DNA of 64,000 nt from Streptomyces scopuliridis RB72 (GCF_000718095.1 NZ_JOEI01000003.1:186001-250000); one strand, 5' to 3'. Counted from the first letter of the stretch, positions 44,798 through 54,715 are shown. Notes: generated from the sequence alone by a model not told the origin. Numbers and translations: made by a program.

Positions 44798-47700
44798 TTA
44801 CGGCGCCGCCGCGTCGATCGCCTTGATGATGCGCTTGTCCGAGACGGGCTGCGCGGTGCCCAGCGCGTGCGCGAAGTAGCTCACCCGCAGCTCCTCGATC
44901 ATCCAGCGGATGTCCAGCACCTGCTGCGGCACTGGCCGTCCCCGCGGCAGCTGTTCGAGCAGCCAGGCGTACTCGTCCTGCATCTCATGGACCTTCTCCA
45001 TGCGCGTGGTGTCGCGCTGGACGCTCGTCGGCATCTGCTGGAGCCGGCGGTCCGCCGCGACGAGATAGCGCATCAGGTCGGGCAGCCGGCGCAGCCCGGT
45101 GCGGGTGACGAAGCCGGCCGGTACGAGGGCCGCCAGCTGGTCCCTGACGTCCTGGACGTTGTTGACCAGGGTCAGACTGCCCGTGGCCTTCAAACGGCGC
45201 TCACAGGCCTGCCAGGCGGCCAGGATCTGCTGGACCTGCCCGATGGTCCGCACGGTCGCGTCGACGAGATCGGCGCGCACCCTGTCGTACAGCTTCCGGA
45301 ACGATTCCTCGTCCCACGCCGGCCCCCCGTGGTCCGCGATCAGCTTGTCGGCGGCGGCCATGGCGCAGTCGTCGAACAGCGCCTGGATGGAGCCGTGCGG
45401 ATTGCGGGAGAGCGCCAGCTTCTGCTGGTTGGTGAGCTTGTCGGAGGCGAACTTCGCCGGGTTCACCGGGATGTTCAGCAGGATCAGCCGGCGCGTACCC
45501 GCCCACATCGCCTGCCGCTGCTCGGCCTCGGTGTCGAAGAGCCGTACGGCCACGGTCGCGCCCTGGTCGACCAGCGCCGGGTACGCCCTCACGGGCTGGC
45601 CGGCCCGCCGGGTCTCGAAGACCCGGGAGAGCGTGCCGATCGTCCACTCCGTCAGCCCCGTACGTTCGATCGCCTCGCCGCCCGCGCGCTCGGCGGTGGC
45701 CGCGGCGGCCTTGGAGAGCGCCTGACGGGCCTTGGGGCGCAGCTGGAGCTTGAGCTCCTCCAGGTCTTTTCCCTCGGCGTATTCGGCGATCTTGCGGCGC
45801 CGCTCGTCGACGATGCGGAACGTGATCCTGAGATGGTCGGGCATCCGGGCCGGATCGAAGTCGTCGGCCGTGACCGGCACCCCGACCATCCGCTGGAGCT
45901 CGCGGGCCAGCGTCACCGGCAGCGGCTCCTGGAGGGGCACGGCGCGCTCCAGGAACGCCTTGGCGTAGTTGGGCGCGGGCACGTAATGGCGGCGGATCGG
46001 CTTGGGCAGCGAGCGGATCAGCTCCATGACCACGTCCTCGCGCAGGCCCGGGATCTGCCAGTCGAAGCCCTCGGAGGTGACCTGGTTGAGCACCTGGAGC
46101 GGGACATGGACGGTCACGCCGTCCGCGTCCGTACCCGGCTCGAACTGGTACGTCACGCGGAACTTGAGCGGTCCCTGCCGCCAGGAGTCCGGATAGTCGT
46201 CCTTGGTGACGGAGCCGGCCTTCTCGTTGATGAGCATCGAGCGCTCGAAGTCGAGCAGCTCGGGCTCCTCGCGGCGCCGCTTCTTCCACCAGGAGTCGAA
46301 GTGCGCGCCGGAGACCACCTCGTCCGGCACCCGCTGGTCGTAGAAGTCGTAGAGCGTCTCGTCGTCCACGAGGATGTCGCGGCGCCGGGCGCGGTGCTCC
46401 AACTCCTCGACCTCGCCCAGGAGTTTGCGATTGTCATGGAAGAACTGGTGGTGCGTGCGCCAGTCGCCCTCGACCAGCGCGTGACGGATGAACAGCTCCC
46501 GGGACGCCTCCGGGTCGATCCGGCCGAAATTCACCTTGCGCTGGGCGACGATCGGTACCCCGTACAGCGTCACCTTCTCGTACGCCATCACGGCCGCCAT
46601 GTCCTTCTCCCAGTGCGGCTCGCTATAGGTCCGCTTGAGGAGATGACCGGCCAGGGGCTCGATCCACTCGGGCTCGATCTTCGCGTTGACGCGCGCCCAG
46701 AGCCGGGAGGTCTCCACCAGCTCGGCGGACATGAGGAAGCGCGGCGGCTTCTTGAAGAGCGCCGAGCCCGGGAACACCGCGAACTTCGCGCTGCGGGCGC
46801 CCAGATACTCATTCTTCCCTGTGTTTTTCCCGCCCTCCCCCCCGGCGTTCTTCACATCCTTCATCCCGATGTGCGAGAGCAGCCCCGCCAGCAGCGAGAC
46901 GTGGATGGACTGGTCCGCCGCGTCCTCCTCGTTGAGGTGGATGCCCATCTGCTTGGCGACCGTACGCAGCTGCGAGTAGATGTCCTGCCACTCGCGGATC
47001 CGCAGGAAGTTCAGATACTCCGACTTGCACATCCGGCGGAAGGCCGAGGAGGACAGCGTCTTCTGCTGCTCCCTGATGTAGCGCCAGAGATTGATGAAGG
47101 CCAGGAAGTCGGAGGTCTCGTCCTTGAACCGGGCGTGCTGCTGGTCGGCCTGGGCCTGCTTGTCGGCGGGCCGCTCGCGCGGGTCCTGGATGGAGAGCGC
47201 GGCGGCGATCACCATCACCTCGCGTACGCAGCCGTTGCGGTCGGCCTCGATGACCATCCGGGCCAGCCGCGGGTCCACGGGGAGCTGGGAGAGCTTGCGG
47301 CCGAGCGGGGTGAGCCGCTTCTTCGGATCCTTCTGCGCGGCCTGCGACGGGTCGAACGCGCCCAGCTCCTGGAGCAGCTGCACCCCGTCGCGGATATTGC
47401 GGTGGTCCGGCGGATCGATGAAGGGGAACTTCTCGATGTCGCCCAGGCCGGCCGCGGTCATCTGGAGGATGACGGACGCCAGATTCGTACGGAGGATCTC
47501 GGCGTCGGTGAACTCCGGGCGCGCCTCGAAGTCGTCCTCGGAGTAGAGCCGTACGCAGATCCCGTCCGACGTACGGCCGCAGCGGCCCTTGCGCTGGTTG
47601 GCGCTGGCCTGGGAGATCCGCTCGATCGGCAGCCGCTGGACCTTGGTGCGGTGGCTGTAACGGGAGATACGGGCGTTGCCCGGGTCGATCACGTACTTGA

Positions 47701-48772
47701 TGCCGGGGACGGTCAGCGAGGTCTCGGCGACATTCGTCGCCAGAACGATCCTGCGACCGCTGTGGCGCTGGAACACGCGGTGCTGCTCGGCATGCGAGAG
47801 CCGGGCGTAGAGGGGGAGTACCTCGGTGCCCCGGAGCTTGCGCTTCTCCAGGGCGTCGGCGGTGTCGCGGATCTCACGCTCGCCGGAGAGGAAGACCAGG
47901 ATGTCGCCGGCGCCCTCCGAGTGGAGTTCGTCCACGGCTTCGGAGATCGCGGTGATCTGGTCGCGGTCGCCCTCCTCGCCGTCCTCCTCCAGCAGCGGGC
48001 GGTAGCGGACCTCGACCGGGTACGTACGCCCCGAGACCTCCACGATGGGCGCGTCGCCGAAGTGGCGGGAGAAGCGCTCCGGGTCGATCGTCGCGGAGGT
48101 GATGACGACCTTCAGGTCCGGGCGTCTGGGGAGCAGCTGGGCGAGATAGCCCAGCAGGAAGTCGATGTTGAGGCTCCGCTCGTGGGCCTCGTCGATGATG
48201 ATCGTGTCGTAGGCGAGCAGCTCGCGGTCCGTCTGGATCTCGGCGAGCAGGATGCCGTCGGTCATCAGCTTGACGAACGTCGCGTCCGGGTTGACCTGGT
48301 CGGTGAAGCGGACCTTCCAGCCGACGGCCTCGCCCAGCGGCGTGTCCAGCTCCTCCGCGACCCGCTCGGCGACGGTACGGGCGGCGATCCTGCGCGGCTG
48401 CGTGTGCCCGATCATGCCCCGGACCCCGCGGCCCAGCTCCAGACAGATCTTCGGGATCTGGGTCGTCTTGCCCGAGCCGGTCTCACCGGCGACGATCACG
48501 ACCTGATGGTCGCGTATCGCCTCCAGGATCAGGTCCTTCTTCTGGCTGACGGGCAACTGCTCGGGGTACGAGACGACGGGCATCCGTGCCCCGCGCAGCC
48601 GCGTGCGCTCGGCGGACTTCCCGGCCTCGCCGGCGATCTCGTCCAGCACGGCCTGCCGCGCTTCGGGCTTACGGATGCGGCGTGCGCCTTCGAGACGGCG
48701 GCCGAGCCGCTGCGCGTCGCGCAGCGAGACGTCGGCCAGCAGGGTCTGGAGGTCGGCGAAGGAAGTAGACAT
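44798..48772 (-). CDS. hrpA: ATP-dependent RNA helicase HrpA
   Basis: A protein of 1324 residues, a DEAH-box helicase. Motifs seen are GETGSGKTTQIP (I), TQPRRIAA (Ia), IIIDEAHERS (II), TSATID (III), TNVAETSLTVPGI and NQRKGRCGRTSDG (VI). The HA2/OB region and the large C-terminal HrpA domain follow, giving the full length of the E. coli-type protein. E. coli HrpA resolves stalled ribosomes and processes some mRNAs. The ATG at 48772 starts MSTSFADLQTLL. It ends 101 bp from tRNA-Asp. Confidence 0.93.
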   Translation of the reverse strand: MSTSFADLQTLLADVSLRDAQRLGRRLEGARRIRKPEARQAVLDEIAGEAGKSAERTRLRGARMPVVSYPEQLPVSQKKDLILEAIRDHQVVIVAGETGSGKTTQIPKICLELGRGVRGMIGHTQPRRIAARTVAERVAEELDTPLGEAVGWKVRFTDQVNPDATFVKLMTDGILLAEIQTDRELLAYDTIIIDEAHERSLNIDFLLGYLAQLLPRRPDLKVVITSATIDPERFSRHFGDAPIVEVSGRTYPVEVRYRPLLEEDGEEGDRDQITAISEAVDELHSEGAGDILVFLSGEREIRDTADALEKRKLRGTEVLPLYARLSHAEQHRVFQRHSGRRIVLATNVAETSLTVPGIKYVIDPGNARISRYSHRTKVQRLPIERISQASANQRKGRCGRTSDGICVRLYSEDDFEARPEFTDAEILRTNLASVILQMTAAGLGDIEKFPFIDPPDHRNIRDGVQLLQELGAFDPSQAAQKDPKKRLTPLGRKLSQLPVDPRLARMVIEADRNGCVREVMVIAAALSIQDPRERPADKQAQADQQHARFKDETSDFLAFINLWRYIREQQKTLSSSAFRRMCKSEYLNFLRIREWQDIYSQLRTVAKQMGIHLNEEDAADQSIHVSLLAGLLSHIGMKDVKNAGGEGGKNTGKNEYLGARSAKFAVFPGSALFKKPPRFLMSAELVETSRLWARVNAKIEPEWIEPLAGHLLKRTYSEPHWEKDMAAVMAYEKVTLYGVPIVAQRKVNFGRIDPEASRELFIRHALVEGDWRTHHQFFHDNRKLLGEVEELEHRARRRDILVDDETLYDFYDQRVPDEVVSGAHFDSWWKKRRREEPELLDFERSMLINEKAGSVTKDDYPDSWRQGPLKFRVTYQFEPGTDADGVTVHVPLQVLNQVTSEGFDWQIPGLREDVVMELIRSLPKPIRRHYVPAPNYAKAFLERAVPLQEPLPVTLARELQRMVGVPVTADDFDPARMPDHLRITFRIVDERRRKIAEYAEGKDLEELKLQLRPKARQALSKAAAATAERAGGEAIERTGLTEWTIGTLSRVFETRRAGQPVRAYPALVDQGATVAVRLFDTEAEQRQAMWAGTRRLILLNIPVNPAKFASDKLTNQQKLALSRNPHGSIQALFDDCAMAAADKLIADHGGPAWDEESFRKLYDRVRADLVDATVRTIGQVQQILAAWQACERRLKATGSLTLVNNVQDVRDQLAALVPAGFVTRTGLRRLPDLMRYLVAADRRLQQMPTSVQRDTTRMEKVHEMQDEYAWLLEQLPRGRPVPQQVLDIRWMIEELRVSYFAHALGTAQPVSDKRIIKAIDAAAP

Positions 48773-48983
48773 ACCTGGCCCAGGATCTCACCCGCGGCTC
48801 GGGAGTGGCGAACCCATTTCGTCGGCGGACCCGATGCGGCGGCGCGGCGGGTCGGGGGGCCGTATTGCCCGATCGCCATGAGCACCCCTTACGATGCGAG
48901 GCACGTACCCCGTCCCCTTGTCCCCGTCCCCTCGTCCCCGCCCCCTCGTCCTCGTACCGCCGTCCCCCGGAGAGGCTCACCTG

Positions 48984-49388
48984 ATGACCCGCATCGGAAG
49001 CAGGCGCCGCCGCTTCATGGGTGTGGGCGTCGGCGGGGCGCTGCTGGGGATGCTGGTCGCGCTGGTGTTCTGTCTTCCGTCGGCCGCCGTGGCTGTCGGG
49101 ATCATGGGGACGGCCGGGACGGTCGCGACCGAGGCCGTTACGGCCGGTGGCGGCTACGGCGGCCAGACTCCTGGCTGCGGGCGCGGCGACCGGGATGATA
49201 CGGGCACCCCGCCCATCACGCCCACCCGCGGCAGCTCCGTCCATGAACTGCTGCCCGTGCTGCACGACGCCCGCGACACCGCCGGCGCGTGGGGCGCCGC
49301 TCAGGCCGTGCTCGCCGTGACGCCCGACCGCGGGCCGCCGCCGGTCGCCGCGCCCTCTCCGGTCGATCTCTCCGTACTGCGCGTATAG
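48984..49388 (+). CDS. Small secreted or membrane-anchored protein
   Basis: A protein of 134 residues from the ATG at 48984, which follows GGAGAGG. Arg-rich N-terminus and a hydrophobic helix (FMGVGVGGALLGMLVALVF) make a signal peptide or anchor. The rest is Gly/Pro-rich with one Cys and the segment SSVHELLPVLHDARDTAG. No family is recognised. It lies 65 bp before the DsbA-like gene on the same strand. Confidence 0.55.
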   Translation: MTRIGSRRRRFMGVGVGGALLGMLVALVFCLPSAAVAVGIMGTAGTVATEAVTAGGGYGGQTPGCGRGDRDDTGTPPITPTRGSSVHELLPVLHDARDTAGAWGAAQAVLAVTPDRGPPPVAAPSPVDLSVLRV

Positions 49389-49453
49389 GGCCCGGCTTCG
49401 CCTGCCCCTTTCGCCCCCCTTTCTCATGGATTGCTACGGAGAGTCGAACACCC

Positions 49454-50275
49454 ATGTCCGCACAGCCTTCCCGCATGTCCTCCCGCCGCGCCGTCGCCAT
49501 CGGCGCCGGAGTCGTGGCCGCCGCCGCTCTGCTCGGCGTCGTCTCGTACACCGCCACCAAGCCCGACACCTCCGCCCGCGTCGCGACCGGGGACAGCACG
49601 GTCGCCGAGGTCTCCGCCGATCCGCAGGCCGGGGTCTATCCCGAGCTGGCGAAGCTCGCCCGCCGCGACGGAGCGGACCCGCTCGCCGTCGGCCGCGCGG
49701 ACGCGCCGGTCGTCATGGTCGAGTACGCCGACTTCAAGTGCGCCTTCTGCGGCAAGTTCGCCCGCGACACCGAGCCGGGCCTCATCGAGAAGTACGTCAA
49801 GAACGGCACCCTGCGCATCGAGTGGCGCAACTACCCGATCTTCGGCGAGGAGTCGGAGGCCGCCGCCCGCGCCGCCTGGGCCGCGGGACAGCAGGGCCGC
49901 TTCTGGGAGTTCCACTCGGCCGCGTACGCCCAGGGCTCGAAGGAGAAGGGCTTCGGCGCCGGCCGGCTCGACGCGCTCGCCCGGGAGGCCGGGGTGAAGG
50001 ACCTGGACCGGTTCCGCCGCGACCGAGCCGGGGACGCCGCCGCGGCGGCCGTACAGAAGGACCAGGAGGAGGCGTACGGTCTCGGCGCCACGTCCACCCC
50101 GTCCTTCCTCATCAACGGCCGCCCCATCGCCGGCGCCCAGCCGGAGCAGACCTTCACGCAGGCCATCGAGTCGGCGAAGGCCGCGGCGGAGTCCGCCCCT
50201 GGGGCCGCCCCTGAGTCCGCCCCCAAGGCCGAAAAGGATGGCAAGGCGGGTACGGACGGCAAGGCGGACCAGTGA
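49454..50275 (+). CDS. DsbA-like membrane-anchored thioredoxin-fold protein
   Basis: A protein of 273 residues. An N-terminal hydrophobic segment (RRAVAIGAGVVAAAALLGVV) anchors it outside the membrane. The thioredoxin fold has a CxxC site in YADFKCAFCGKF and the cis-Pro region TSTPSFLINGRPI, as in DsbA/DsbG-type thiol oxidoreductases (DSBA_4 group). The C-terminal tail is Ala/Pro/Lys-rich. The stop overlaps the following CcdA-like gene by 4 bp. CcdA proteins pass electrons to such partners, so the pair probably handles extracytoplasmic disulfides. Confidence 0.88.
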   Translation: MSAQPSRMSSRRAVAIGAGVVAAAALLGVVSYTATKPDTSARVATGDSTVAEVSADPQAGVYPELAKLARRDGADPLAVGRADAPVVMVEYADFKCAFCGKFARDTEPGLIEKYVKNGTLRIEWRNYPIFGEESEAAARAAWAAGQQGRFWEFHSAAYAQGSKEKGFGAGRLDALAREAGVKDLDRFRRDRAGDAAAAAVQKDQEEAYGLGATSTPSFLINGRPIAGAQPEQTFTQAIESAKAAAESAPGAAPESAPKAEKDGKAGTDGKADQ

Positions 50276-51168
50276 CGGACATCGGGTATCCGGTCGCTCT
50301 GCTCGGCGGTCTTCTCGCGCTGCTGAGCCCGTGCAGCGCCCTGCTCCTGCCCGCGTTCTTCGCGTACTCCATCGACTCGGCCGGCCGGCTCCTGGCCCGT
50401 ACCGGCATTTTCTATCTCGGCCTGGCGACCACGCTCGTCCCGCTGGGCGCCGCCGGTTCCTTCGCCGGCCGGCTGTTCTACGGGCACCGCGATCTGCTGG
50501 TCGTCGTCGGCGGCTGGCTGATCATCGCGCTCGGCGCCGCCCAGATCCTCGGCATGGGCTTCGCCTCGCGCCGTATGGCCGCGCTGTCGGGCCGGATCCG
50601 GCCGACGACCGCGCTGTCCGTGTACGCGCTCGGCATGGTCTACGGGCTCGCCGGCTTCTGCGCGGGACCGATCCTCGGCAGCGTGCTGACCGTGGCCGCG
50701 CTGAGCGGCAGTCCGGTCTACGGCGGGCTGCTGCTCGCGGTGTACGCGCTCGGCATGGCCGTACCGCTCTTCCTGCTGGCCCTGCTCTGGGAGCGGTTCG
50801 ATCTCGGCGGCCGCCGGTGGCTGCGCGGCCGGGCCTTCCGGCTCGGACGCTTCGAGCTGCACACGACCTCGCTGCTGTCGGGGCTCTTCTTCATCGTCCT
50901 GGGCACGGTCTTCCTCGTCTTCGACGGGACGACGGCGCTGCCGGGGCTGCTCTCGGTCGACGACTCCTTCGCGGCCGAACAGTGGGCGCGCGGGGTCGGG
51001 GCGGCGATCCCGGACTGGGTGCTGCTGGGCGGAGTGGTGCTGATGGTGGCGGTGATCACACTGCTGCGCCGGCTCCACGGCCGCGAGCGGCGCGATGGCC
51101 GCGAGGGTCGCGACGAGCGGGCCGAGCCGGTCCCTACCGAAACGGGGGCAACCGGGACGGGGACATGA
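50272..51168 (+). CDS. CcdA/DsbD-type thiol electron transporter
   Basis: A protein of 298 residues with about six membrane helices. The two conserved Cys are in the first helix (LALLSPCSALLLPAFFAY) and in GLAGFCAGPILGSVL, the CcdA arrangement that carries reducing power across the membrane. The GTG start overlaps the DsbA-like stop. The C-terminal tail is charged and cytoplasmic. It serves cytochrome c maturation or disulfide repair in the family; the partner here points to disulfide chemistry. Confidence 0.88.
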   Translation: MTDIGYPVALLGGLLALLSPCSALLLPAFFAYSIDSAGRLLARTGIFYLGLATTLVPLGAAGSFAGRLFYGHRDLLVVVGGWLIIALGAAQILGMGFASRRMAALSGRIRPTTALSVYALGMVYGLAGFCAGPILGSVLTVAALSGSPVYGGLLLAVYALGMAVPLFLLALLWERFDLGGRRWLRGRAFRLGRFELHTTSLLSGLFFIVLGTVFLVFDGTTALPGLLSVDDSFAAEQWARGVGAAIPDWVLLGGVVLMVAVITLLRRLHGRERRDGREGRDERAEPVPTETGATGTGT

Positions 51169-51173
51169 GAAAA

Positions 51174-51202
51174 GCCCCCCGCCGAGATTCTCGGTGGGGG
51201 GC
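51174..51202. terminator. Terminator between ccdA-like gene and tRNA-Phe
   Basis: Arms GCCCCCCGCCGAG (51174-51186) and CTCGGTGGGGGGC (51190-51202) pair over 13 bp with one G-T pair around ATT. It can end both the plus-strand thiol operon and the minus-strand tRNA transcript. Confidence 0.8.
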
Positions 51203-51223
51203 CCTCGCCCTCACGGGCCGAAG

Positions 51224-51297
51224 TGGCTGGGGCCGGGATCGAACCGGCGACCTATCGCTTTTCAGGCGATCGCTCGTACCAACTGAGCTACCCAGCC
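51224..51297 (-). tRNA. tRNA-Phe(GAA)
   Basis: A 74-nt cloverleaf: acceptor GGCTGGG/CCCAGCC, anticodon stem ATCGC/GCGAT around CTGAAAA (anticodon GAA), T loop TTCGATC, discriminator A. It lies 21 bp downstream of tRNA-Asp on the same strand, so the two are probably one transcript. Confidence 0.95.
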
Positions 51298-51318
51298 ACG
51301 CAACCTCAACGGCTGCAG

Positions 51319-51393
51319 CGGTCCTGACGGGATTTGAACCCGCGGCCTCCACCTTGACAGGGTGGCGAGCACTCCAAACTGCTCCACAGGACC
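51319..51393 (-). tRNA. tRNA-Asp(GTC), copy 2
   Basis: Same 75-nt sequence as the copy at 44622, anticodon GTC. It is the first gene of the Asp-Phe tRNA pair. Confidence 0.95.
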
Positions 51394-51685
51394 AAGCGAT
51401 GTGCGAGCACCAGTCTCGCACACGGTATTGCGTGCCCCCAACGGGTTTCCGTCGGCTTCCGCACGAAACCGAACCTGCGGAGAGCTCACAATTTCCACGA
51501 CAGTCGGGCTTCAACGCCGCCGCCCGGGGGGTGTCCCCAGGTGACTGATCAGACACGCTGCGGTCGCCCGATGTCGCTAGATGAGCGTATCAGAACGCAG
51601 GTCATGCCCTGTCCGCGTGATCCACGGGCCCTCGCCGGGGCCCGTTGGGCGGGGGCGAGACCAGGGACTGGTCTCGCCTGCCGCG

Positions 51686-53308
51686 TCAGTGTGAGGCGAT
51701 CTGCTGGAGTGCCGCGCCCTGGTAGCGGGCACCGGCGTTCCAGAGGATGAAGGAGTTCATCTTGTTGGCCGCCGCGGCCTTGATCTGTTCGGCCACCTGG
51801 GGCGGCCCGTACTTGCTGCCCATCGAGAAGTCCTGGAGCCACGGGACGATCTCGGTCTGGGTGCCCTTCGCCAGGCGGGCGAAGTCGGCGAGCGAGCGCT
51901 GCACGATCGCGTACGGGGCGGTGTCGGGGTTGGCGACGCCGTACTCCCCGGGACCCCAGTGGGACGGGTAGACCATCGGCGCGATGTAGTCGCTGACCTT
52001 GACCAGGGCCCCGATGTCCTGGGCGATCTCAAGAGGCCGGGTGGCGGCAATGCCGAAGACCGAGACGCCGAGGTACTTGGCGTGCGGGCGCAGCGCGACC
52101 CGGGTGTCGGCAACGAACGAGGTGATGGCCTGCTCGGGGGTGGCGGACCCGATGCCCGGGAACCGCATCTTCGACAGCGGGCCGTCGGGGCGGCGCACGT
52201 AGTCGTAGAGGATGTCGTCGAAGCCGAGCTTGGCCGCTTCGACGGCGAGATCCTGGTTGTACTTGCGGACCGTGGGGTCGGCGAAGTTGGTGAAGGACAG
52301 GTTTCCGTAGTGCCCGCCGTTGTAGGCCTCTCCGGAGGGCGTCTGCACGACCTGGTTGCGCTTGCCGGCCTTCCAGGCCGCCGCGCCGAGCTTGGGGTCA
52401 CGGAAGGCGACGATACGGCCGATGACCTGGGCGCCGGCGGCGTGGATCTCGGCTATCGCCTTGCGGGCGTCGTAGTAGCCCTTGGCCGAGCCTATCTGAC
52501 GGGCCAGCGGCACCTGGGAGGCGTACCCGACCTCGCCGTCCTCGTCCTTGACGTCCAGCTGCACGGCGTTGAGCTTGCCGCTGCGGACCAGGGCGAGGAC
52601 GCCGCCGCGCAGGGTGTCGTTGCCCCAGCCGATGGCGGTGATGTGCGCGGCGCGGATCATGGGGCGACGGCCCCGGGTCGACACGGCCTTGGAGGTGGTG
52701 TTCCCGGCGCGGTCCACGGCGGTGACCGTCACGCTGGGGGTGCCCTTGGGCACCGTGATCTTGAAGGCACCGCCCTTGTCGATGGGAACCTCCTTGCCGT
52801 CGGCGGTCACCTTGGCGTCGGTGGAGGCCTTGCCGGTGATGGTCACGGGGTCGGCGGTGTTCTTGATCTCGGGGTCGGCCACCTTCAGGTCGGGGGCGCT
52901 GGTGTCCACGGTGAAGGCGACGACCTTGCGGTACGAGGCGAGGGGGAGCTTGCTGTCGCCCTCCACCACCAGGGTGTGCCGGCCCTCGGTCAGACGCGGG
53001 AGGGCGAGTTTCAGGCGGGCGCCCTCGGCTGTGACGGGGATCACCGCGCCGTCGAGGGTGGCGCGCACCTTTTCCTTGCTGCCGGCCGCCCCGGCGTCGA
53101 GGTAGGCGCTGACCTGTGCGGCCTTGCGCCCGTCGAGGTAGGCGCCGTCGGCGAGACCGTGCACGCCCGGTCCCGGCGCGAGGAAGGTCCAGGCTCCGAC
53201 GCCCGCTCCGGCCAGTGCGAGTGCCACGGCCGTCGCTATGAGGGTGCGCCGTCGGGCCGGACGGTGCGGACGGTAGGAGGAGGCGGAGGGCGATATGTAT
53301 CTGGGCAT
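51686..53308 (-). CDS. Putative secreted glycoside hydrolase (DUF4015 type)
   Basis: A protein of 540 residues from the ATG at 53308. A membrane anchor or signal (RRTLIATAVALALAGAGVGAW) is followed by Ig-like strands to about residue 215. A TIM-barrel-like C-terminal domain follows (LNAVQLDVKDEDGEVGYAS, IGRIVAFRDPKL, LGFDDILYDYVRRPDG, DYIAPMVYPSHWGPGEYG, WLQDFSMG). That order fits the DUF4015 putative glycoside hydrolases. Asp and Glu at strand ends are likely catalytic, but the substrate is unknown. It diverges from a polysaccharide deacetylase gene, suggesting cell-envelope polysaccharide work. Confidence 0.8.
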   Translation of the reverse strand: MPRYISPSASSYRPHRPARRRTLIATAVALALAGAGVGAWTFLAPGPGVHGLADGAYLDGRKAAQVSAYLDAGAAGSKEKVRATLDGAVIPVTAEGARLKLALPRLTEGRHTLVVEGDSKLPLASYRKVVAFTVDTSAPDLKVADPEIKNTADPVTITGKASTDAKVTADGKEVPIDKGGAFKITVPKGTPSVTVTAVDRAGNTTSKAVSTRGRRPMIRAAHITAIGWGNDTLRGGVLALVRSGKLNAVQLDVKDEDGEVGYASQVPLARQIGSAKGYYDARKAIAEIHAAGAQVIGRIVAFRDPKLGAAAWKAGKRNQVVQTPSGEAYNGGHYGNLSFTNFADPTVRKYNQDLAVEAAKLGFDDILYDYVRRPDGPLSKMRFPGIGSATPEQAITSFVADTRVALRPHAKYLGVSVFGIAATRPLEIAQDIGALVKVSDYIAPMVYPSHWGPGEYGVANPDTAPYAIVQRSLADFARLAKGTQTEIVPWLQDFSMGSKYGPPQVAEQIKAAAANKMNSFILWNAGARYQGAALQQIASH

Positions 53309-53511
53309 CGTGGCGTCCTTTGTGCTGTGGCCGGGTGGTACCTCCATTGATTGCCGTGCCGGTGCGTCAGTCCTCCTGTTTTGTGCCGGATTTCATACGA
53401 ACGGCGGCGTTCGGCCCCGGCGTGGTGACTGCGCCATCCAGGGGACGGTGCGGTACGGGGGCTCCCGCCGCCGGTAGGGATGGCGCGACACATTCGACAT
53501 GGAGGTCCCTC

Positions 53512-54522
53512 ATGCGCCACCCGCTCGTCCCGCTCTGCGCCCTGGCAGGCGCCGCTCTGCTCGCCTCGGGCTGCTCCCCGGGGTCGTCACCGGCCGCCGG
53601 GGAAGGGCAGGCGGCCGCCTCGGCGGCGGCGGCCGGCCAGGCCGCCGCGAAAGACCCGGCGGAGGTCGGCGCCGACGAGCTCGGCCAGGTGCCGGTGCTG
53701 ATGTACCACCAGCTCACCGAGAAACCGGCCAGCGTCTACGACCGCACCCCGGCCGATTTCCGGGCCGAGCTGGAGCGCCTCGCCCGGGAGAAGTACGTGC
53801 CGGTCACCGCCCGGGACTTCCAGACGGGCCGCATCGACATCCCGGCCGGAACGCACCCGGTGGTCCTCACGTTCGACGACTCGACCAACAGCCAGGTGCG
53901 CCTCGGCCCGGACGGCGCCCCGGCGCGGGACACGGCCATCGCCATCATGGCGGAGACGGCGAAGAAGTACCCCGCGTTCAAGCCGGTGGCGACCTTCTTC
54001 GTCAACGCGGACGCCTTCTCGACCACCGGTCCCGCCAAGGCGCTGGCCTGGCTGAAGCAGCACGGGTACGAGGTCGGCAACCACACCGACCGCCACCAGA
54101 ACCTGAGTTCGCTGGACGAGGCGGGCGCCGCGAAGGCCATCGCCGGCGGCGTGCAGGCGATCGTGAAGGCCGCGCCCGGGACCCAGGTCACGTCCCTCGC
54201 CCTGCCCTTCGGGGCCATGCCCAAGCCGGCCGGGGTAGCCGCGCGGGGAACGGGCTACCGCAACGACGGGGTGTACCTCGTGGGGGCCAACCCCTCGGTC
54301 TCGCCGTTCGCCAAGTCCTTCACACCCGGCGGGATCCCGCGGATCCGTTCGGCGGGGCCCAAGGACCCGGACGCCGAGTTCGGTTCGTCGCGGTGGCTGG
54401 ACAAGCTCTCCGCCGGGAAGAACTGGTACGTCTCGGACGGGGACCCGAACACGGTCGCCTTCCCACGCGCCTTGCAGGACCAGGTGGCGCCGGCCTTCGC
54501 GAAGCGGGCCCGGCCGTACTAG
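53512..54522 (+). CDS. Lipoprotein polysaccharide deacetylase (NodB-like)
   Basis: A protein of 336 residues. The lipobox is LLASGC with the lipidated Cys near residue 21. The deacetylase core includes VPVLMYHQLTEKP, the metal/catalytic Asp pair in VVLTFDDSTNS, FFVNADAF and the His pair in NHTDRHQNLS. Family members remove acetyl groups from chitin-like or peptidoglycan sugars using a metal. GGAGGT lies 5 bp before the ATG at 53512. It is transcribed divergently from the putative glycoside hydrolase with a shared 203-bp control region. Confidence 0.88.
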   Translation: MRHPLVPLCALAGAALLASGCSPGSSPAAGEGQAAASAAAAGQAAAKDPAEVGADELGQVPVLMYHQLTEKPASVYDRTPADFRAELERLAREKYVPVTARDFQTGRIDIPAGTHPVVLTFDDSTNSQVRLGPDGAPARDTAIAIMAETAKKYPAFKPVATFFVNADAFSTTGPAKALAWLKQHGYEVGNHTDRHQNLSSLDEAGAAKAIAGGVQAIVKAAPGTQVTSLALPFGAMPKPAGVAARGTGYRNDGVYLVGANPSVSPFAKSFTPGGIPRIRSAGPKDPDAEFGSSRWLDKLSAGKNWYVSDGDPNTVAFPRALQDQVAPAFAKRARPY

Positions 54523-54715
54523 ACGAGTAAGTCCGAAGTCCCGTTCTAGTGCCTAACAGGACAGGGCCTCGCCGGCGCGGACCCGGCGGGGCCGGGTCCG
54601 CGGGTCGCCCGGGGCCGGCCCCGAAACTGCCGCTGGTCCCCGGCTGAAACGCCAAAACAGCCCTACACCGGCTGCCCCCTCGGAAGGGGACAGTCAAAGG
54701 TGTAGAAGCTGTTGG

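Noticed and set aside
44552..49198. Very long open frame on the plus strand opposite hrpA
   Set aside because: It mirrors the third-position GC bias of hrpA. The product is Gly/Arg/Asp-rich with no motif, while the minus-strand product has every DEAH-helicase motif.
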